Assembly (NCBI RefSeq): GCF_001625215.2
Contig: NC_030387.2
Span: forward strand, 29,783,606-29,847,605
Direction: 5' to 3'
Length of the DNA stretch: 64,000 bases
From: Daucus carota subsp. sativus
Lineage: Eukaryota; Streptophyta; Magnoliopsida; Apiales; Apiaceae
The notes beneath the pieces were generated by a model that saw nothing but the letters and a program-made list of their open reading frames with translations, searched no databases and was not told the origin of the DNA. This document shows, in pieces, positions 59,198-64,000 of the stretch (the stretch's first letter is position 1; every line of letters starts with the position of its first letter). The translations under genes were made by a program, and so were the position numbers.

Positions 59198-62100
59198 TCA
59201 CCAACTGAAACTGATGGACTCAAATTCAAGATTTTCAGCCAAACCAGATGCACATATGTTCGCAACCTCATGTCTCATCATCTTTGGTCCGCTCACAAGT
59301 ACTCCAACTCTCGATTCTTTTCGCTCAAACAAATATCCTGCAATTGTATTTTCAAAATATAATTTAGTCCCAGTCGAAAAGAGGATTCCTCACTTCTTTC
59401 TCTCGTTCAAAACCGTGCATAATAAATGAAAATAAACGAGACAAGTACAGAAACAGAACTGAACTTACTCTTTAAATCAGGCCTTTCACCATAGTACACA
59501 TTTGTGGATTCAACAAGTGATTGCTGTGGAAGGCTTTCGAGCTCTCTTTCCGCATTGTAGAAGGCAGAGTTTGGAGAGGCCACTGGCGTTGCACCCTCGA
59601 TGCTCTGTATCTGTGTGCTTTCCATGGCATTATTTCCCTTGTTCCACAGAAAAGCCGCGCTAGAAGTTAAGGCTAAGGAGATGCATATGAGTAGCATACT
59701 TAATGAGCCTCGCGCTGTGTATGAGTAGATGTGATCAGTGTTATGGTCGATAGGGTAAATATAGAAACGAGTCACGATCCCCATTAGTATGAGAAATAGT
59801 ACAAAAGATGAAGATATGACTGCAGCAAGCCAAAGCCAGCTATTTTGGCCTAGAGCTGGAGTTATTTTTGAGTCTGAAGGACGGGGTTTGAACCATACAG
59901 ATCTTATGTTCTTTGTTTCAGCTGTTGCTTGCTTTTCTCTTGTTACATATGCTTCAATTTGTAAATCCAGCTTGGAAAAGTTTGAGGGGCCGTCGGATAC
60001 TGAGAGTAGTAGGTCAAGCATGGTGAGGTCCGAAGAAGTTTTGAAAGAAGTGATGAGAAGAATTTTGGGAGTTTTGCAGTTTAGTGTTTCACACATGTAT
60101 ACAAGCTCCCGGAAAATGGAGATGAATGGAGTGATTCCACTTCCTCCACTTATCATCACAAGTGCGTCGTGCCTGAAATGTCATATTTATTGTATCAGAA
60201 CACGAATTGTCATGACAGGTTATCAAGATTACAGTGAAATCCAAGAAGATAAGTTCACAAAACATGTTATAAAGCCAAAAAACTATTCACTATGTTAACT
60301 TGAAAAAATTACACATGGTTATACTATTTAGTCTACCTTAAAAAGTTAGTTGAAGCAGGGCCATAAGGTCCTTCAACAGAGACATCAAGACGATCAACTG
60401 AAGAAGGTGAGTTGAGCGTCTGGAAAAGGCGCTTAGACCAAGTTCCATCGCCTTTGATCATGACGCTTATCTTCTCGGGCTCCAGTTTACTACTTGAAGT
60501 AATTGTAAAAGGATGCCATTGTGCCCTGGATATGCTAGGCACATTCACAAACATAATGCTTGTTGGAGTATAACTCAGCCCTGATCACGACACAGTTGTC
60601 AAAATCATCGATTAGTAATTATTCAAATCAATGAAGTTAAGGAACTACTCAGCTAATAAGGTTTATGCATACCTCTGGCCTTGGAGAAGTTAAGCTCGAC
60701 AGTTTCACATGGTAGGAGGCGAGCTGAAACCAGACGAATATGTTGTCGTGATTGGAGAAATCTAAGGAATCGATCAATCAAGAAGAGGTAGAAGCCAGGG
60801 AGTATGGTGCAGGCATATGAGAAGCCAACATGGAATACAAAGAAGACTATAAAGACAATGTAAAGATGATGAGTGTAAAAGAAGAGCTCGAATATCTTGC
60901 GTCTGATACGAGGAATTGTTGTCAACCACATCAACAGTCCCGAAACCAAAGCTACTTCTCCAGCTACAACTGATATGTCAGCTTTAGCCCACTGCCGCAT
61001 CTGCATGCAATAAATATAAAAGAAAATGTAAAAAAAATGATTCAAGAACATGAGTCCATGACAAAAATCATAAAAGATCATGATATTTTATCATCAATTA
61101 TAATTTTTGGTTCAATATATGATTAATCTTCTGAAGACGATATACAAAGTTAATGCTAGGAGATACCTCTACAAGAGTGTGTGTGTAACCCCAGACGAAA
61201 ACGTAAGAAATGCCATGAGCCGTGAAGAGGGTCATAACAATGTGACCGAGCCATATGTGATACTTGACACTTCCCTCTGAGGTGATTCCCAACAATGGTA
61301 ACACAGACGATCCCCGAGTCACTGGAAAAAACAGAAATGCTAGACATATGTTTCCCGTTAGCCCAAGAATGAGTCCTGCATTAGCTAGTCTCGATTCCCA
61401 ACTGCCCAAATGAAAGTCATAATAATGCATTAGCTACATTAAATTAACGGTACTGTAAACAGTTTGAAATCAAGCGTAGAATAGAAAGGGGCTCGATTCT
61501 TACACTGTTTCACCCCACATTGCAGCCGATTTTGCAGTGATTTTAGCGAAGCTAATTTCCAAGTTAACTGAGAAAGACCAAATCAAGAGGGCAATGAACA
61601 TGAGAAAAAAGGAAAGCTCTATTCCATTAACTATTCCCATTCCTTTGATTATCATTGGCCTCTTCAATGCATCCGAACCTTGTTTTCTGCATTATCATTA
61701 ACGAAACAAGAAATTCACATTTCACAATATTCAGCTCAATTCTTTCGACAGTACTAGTGCAGATTTTTCATACCCTTCGACGTCTTTCCCTCGAGCCTTC
61801 TGCACGAAATGAAGATAAACACAGCCCAATACAGCAATGAGAAGCACAGGAAACGTGTTGATTAGCATTGTTGCACCTGCAGGATCAACTCAAAAATTTT
61901 AAAATAATTCGACAAATATTATAGCATACTCTATAAAATACTCCCTCTGTCCCCTCAACTATGTTTACATTAGGGAACAGGAGCTCGGCACGCATTCTAA
62001 TACTCTCATATATTTGATAAATTATTTTGAACATTTTTTTCTTCACGGCTTAAAATACGAGCAATGAAAAAAAATGTAAAGTAATGAAAGAGACATAAGG

Positions 62101-62287
62101 CCTAATATATAATATGATCATATAAACCTTGTGTTCCAAGGTAAGTAGACATGGTCTCGGCTCTAATTTTGAGGAGCCAATCTTTTTGGTAGAGATCGGT
62201 GGGCAACATCACCCATATGAATACATAGCCAACAAAAACAAGCATCACTGCAATCTTAATGACTGCTTGCATTCTATTTGACTCCAT
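59198..62287 (-). CDS. FRO: ferric reduction oxidase (FRO family)
   Basis: Eight exons give 698 residues: 62287-62128, 61876-61774, 61686-61504, 61401-61167, 61000-60673, 60580-60337, 60172-59469 and 59337-59198, all GT-AG and in phase. The order is an N-terminal membrane anchor; the ferric-reductase membrane domain with GHIVMTLFTAHG and FFYTHHLYIVFIVFFVFHVG, whose His residues are the expected haem ligands; the FAD site HPFTITSS; an EGPYGP motif; the NAD(P)H site ISGGSGITPF; later hydrophobic segments; and a C-terminus containing VGVLVSGPKMM. Family knowledge: FRO enzymes pass electrons from NADPH across a membrane to reduce Fe(III) or Cu(II). The length is closest to FRO4/FRO5; the exact paralogue is not decided. 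A TATA box lies about 55 bases upstream. Confidence 0.96.
61941..62060. repeat. truncated Stowaway fragment in FRO intron 1
   Basis: It begins CTCCCTCTGTCCCCTCAACT after a TA and contains GAGCTCGGCACGCATTCTAA, shared with the 43248 element. No matching right tip is seen before the exon. Confidence 0.6.
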
Positions 62288-62339
62288 GCTTATGTGTATG
62301 GATGTGTGAGTATGCAGAATGGAATCTGAATGGGGTGTC

Positions 62340-62347
62340 TATATATA
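62340..62347 (-). promoter_or_regulatory. TATA box of the FRO gene
   Basis: TATATATA on the minus strand about 55 bases before the ATG, followed by a short pyrimidine/CA-rich leader. Confidence 0.6.
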
Positions 62348-62349
62348 GG

Positions 62350-64000
62350 AGGAGGAAACTTAACGGAAATGTATTATTTGTGTAGTTTTTTTTACAACTA
62401 GAGACGAAGAAGCAGCACGCAGTAAAAAGAGACGAACAAGTAGCACGCTTCACGCTTCTGCGTATTAGAATGTAGAATGTAGAGATTCATTTAACGTTTT
62501 GATTAGGTTTTGACTCGTACTATCCTTTTTTAAGTAAAATATAAATGTGGAGTAATTTAGAATCTAAATATTCTATGTATTTTTATGTACTTACAAAATA
62601 CAAGTTTCCGTCTGATAGAACATCGAGTCCCGGTAGAAAGATCCCCTTTTTCAACCCAACGCGGTGGATACAAATTACATTGAAAACACATAAATTAAAG
62701 GTAAGTGTTATATATTCAAAAAATTGTTTTCAATTTTTTTTTCCAGATTTGATTTGTTTCGTTTACCATAATAATAATGAAACATATATCTTATATGCAA
62801 ATAAATCACTCAAACTAAATTAGGGTTAAGTTTGAAACAAGATTTTAATTAGGTAGTTTACAAATATACATGAGTCCCATTAATGAATAAAATCAATTAT
62901 ACATTATCAATAAAATAAAGATTCCTGAAAAATTTAGAAATTTTGAGCATACTATAAATAAACCCTTAACTAAAAACTTGACATACTATAAATAAAAATT
63001 AACTTAGTTGACATACGATAAATAAAAATTATAGCCGGTGTTTTTAAAAAACAACAACTAAAAAGTAACTGACAATTCCGTGATTTCATTGAAGGACCAT
63101 AAATAAATTATTTTCACCACTAAAGCTATGATTAATAATTGAGATTTCCTCGGTAAAACTATAAACGACTAACACATTAATAATGTACATTAAATACATA
63201 TCATCAAAATATATATTGTTAGTATTTAATTTCATGATAACCGTGATGCTTGTACTCCATATAGAGTTGCGCGATTTTTAATATGAGTTGCTAGAGATTT
63301 TTTTGTCAAAGGATTTGCTGGATCGATTTTGCTAAGAAGATGTGAGTTGAACCGGTCAGAAATATTCTCAGAAACATGTTCTTGAGTCTGAAATATTTAA
63401 TATATCATTAATACCATATAGCAATTAAGCAATAAAAATTATATAACAATTTATCAAAATTATTTATAATAAAAGTAGAACATTATTTATCAATAAACCC
63501 TTTTGGATGAATATAGTTTCTCGGTCTGAGTTTACTACAATTAAAATGATTGAATATCGTCCTTACAAAAACAAAATGATTGAATATCGTCCAAAATCTG
63601 GCTACACTGTTATATACATACCAAACAAACAAGTCATTTGTTATCTTCACCACTATTGATGGAGATAAAATATACTTCTTCTATTTTGAATAACATAATT
63701 TGTTTGATTTTTAATACGTATTTTTAAGTCACCATATAACTAAAAACTTTATTTTAAATACAATTAAATAACTAAAATTATTATTTAAAAAGATATTATA
63801 AAAATAATTTTAAATATTCCATCAAAAGATTTAGAAAGATTTAAAAATGTGTTGTTTCCCTAAAAGAAGTAATCTGGTGACGAGTTTGATGGTTTACTTT
63901 CATAAACTGCACACTTCATGCAGAAATGAGTATATCCTAAAAGTTGATAAATGGAATTATGCATGCTTTTCGTGTGCCGGCTCGTGTTAATCAGTTGATG
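62350..64000. other. AT-rich intergenic DNA
   Basis: No gene or bounded repeat is supported. The short frames lack motifs. It includes the distal promoter region of the FRO gene. Confidence 0.5.

Noticed and set aside
59789-60298. 169-codon plus-strand open frame
   Set aside because: It is the antisense shadow of the ferric reductase exons and has no motifs of its own.
63230-63420. Minus-strand frame with NPLTKKS resembling the end of a copia RNase H region
   Set aside because: The match is only a few residues and there is no neighbouring copia coding or LTR.

Overview
The window is nuclear DNA from a flowering plant, and a eudicot fits best. Genes are split by AT-rich GT-AG introns, intergenic DNA is AT-rich and full of plant-type MITEs, a SINE and a copia LTR element, and every recognisable protein is a plant family member. 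Species cannot be read from the sequence. There are no prokaryotic features and no CRISPR array.

Layout. 1-411 (+) is the 3' end of a PHT4-type plastid anion/ascorbate transporter. 1526-4390 (-) is an ATG8-interacting protein with a leader intron reaching a TATA box near 6085. 8877-12411 (+) is a nine-exon HAD-superfamily hydrolase. 13065-17155 is a Ty1/copia element on the minus strand with both LTRs. 17435-18771 (-) is a 5'-truncated, poly(A)-tailed retroposon carrying an RNase H-like reading frame. 20025-30926 (+) is BRAHMA (BRM), a 14-exon SWI/SNF ATPase. 32711-35937 (-) is a ubiquitin-conjugating enzyme of the UBC4/5/6 group. 38040-40604 (-) is an intron-less G-type lectin receptor kinase (SD2-2/RLK4-like). 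45480-47125 (-) is the RING-H2 ligase RHB1A. 55816-56316 (-) is a BRH1-like RING-H2 protein. 59198-62287 (-) is a ferric reduction oxidase with eight exons. From about 62350 to the end I see no gene.

The genes do not form a pathway; they are neighbours by ancestry. From memory of Arabidopsis locus numbers, PHT4;4, ATI2, RLK4 and RHB1A sit together at At4g00335-At4g00370, while ATI1, the HAD protein, BRM and UBC6 sit together at At2g45980-At2g46030. Here both sets are interleaved in one collinear block, which looks like the unfractionated ancestral order.

The gaps hold a dense record of transposition. I could define boundaries and target-site duplications for Stowaway (TA), Tourist/Harbinger (TWA), hAT (8 bp), Mutator-like (9 bp), SINE, LINE-type and copia insertions. 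Several are nested, and the deepest is a SINE inside a Mutator-like MITE inside a Stowaway. I found no evidence of a new multi-gene biological system. The best second-look items are the interleaved gene order, the chimeric retroposon reading frame, the possible GC donor in BRM and the nested, exactly bounded element families.
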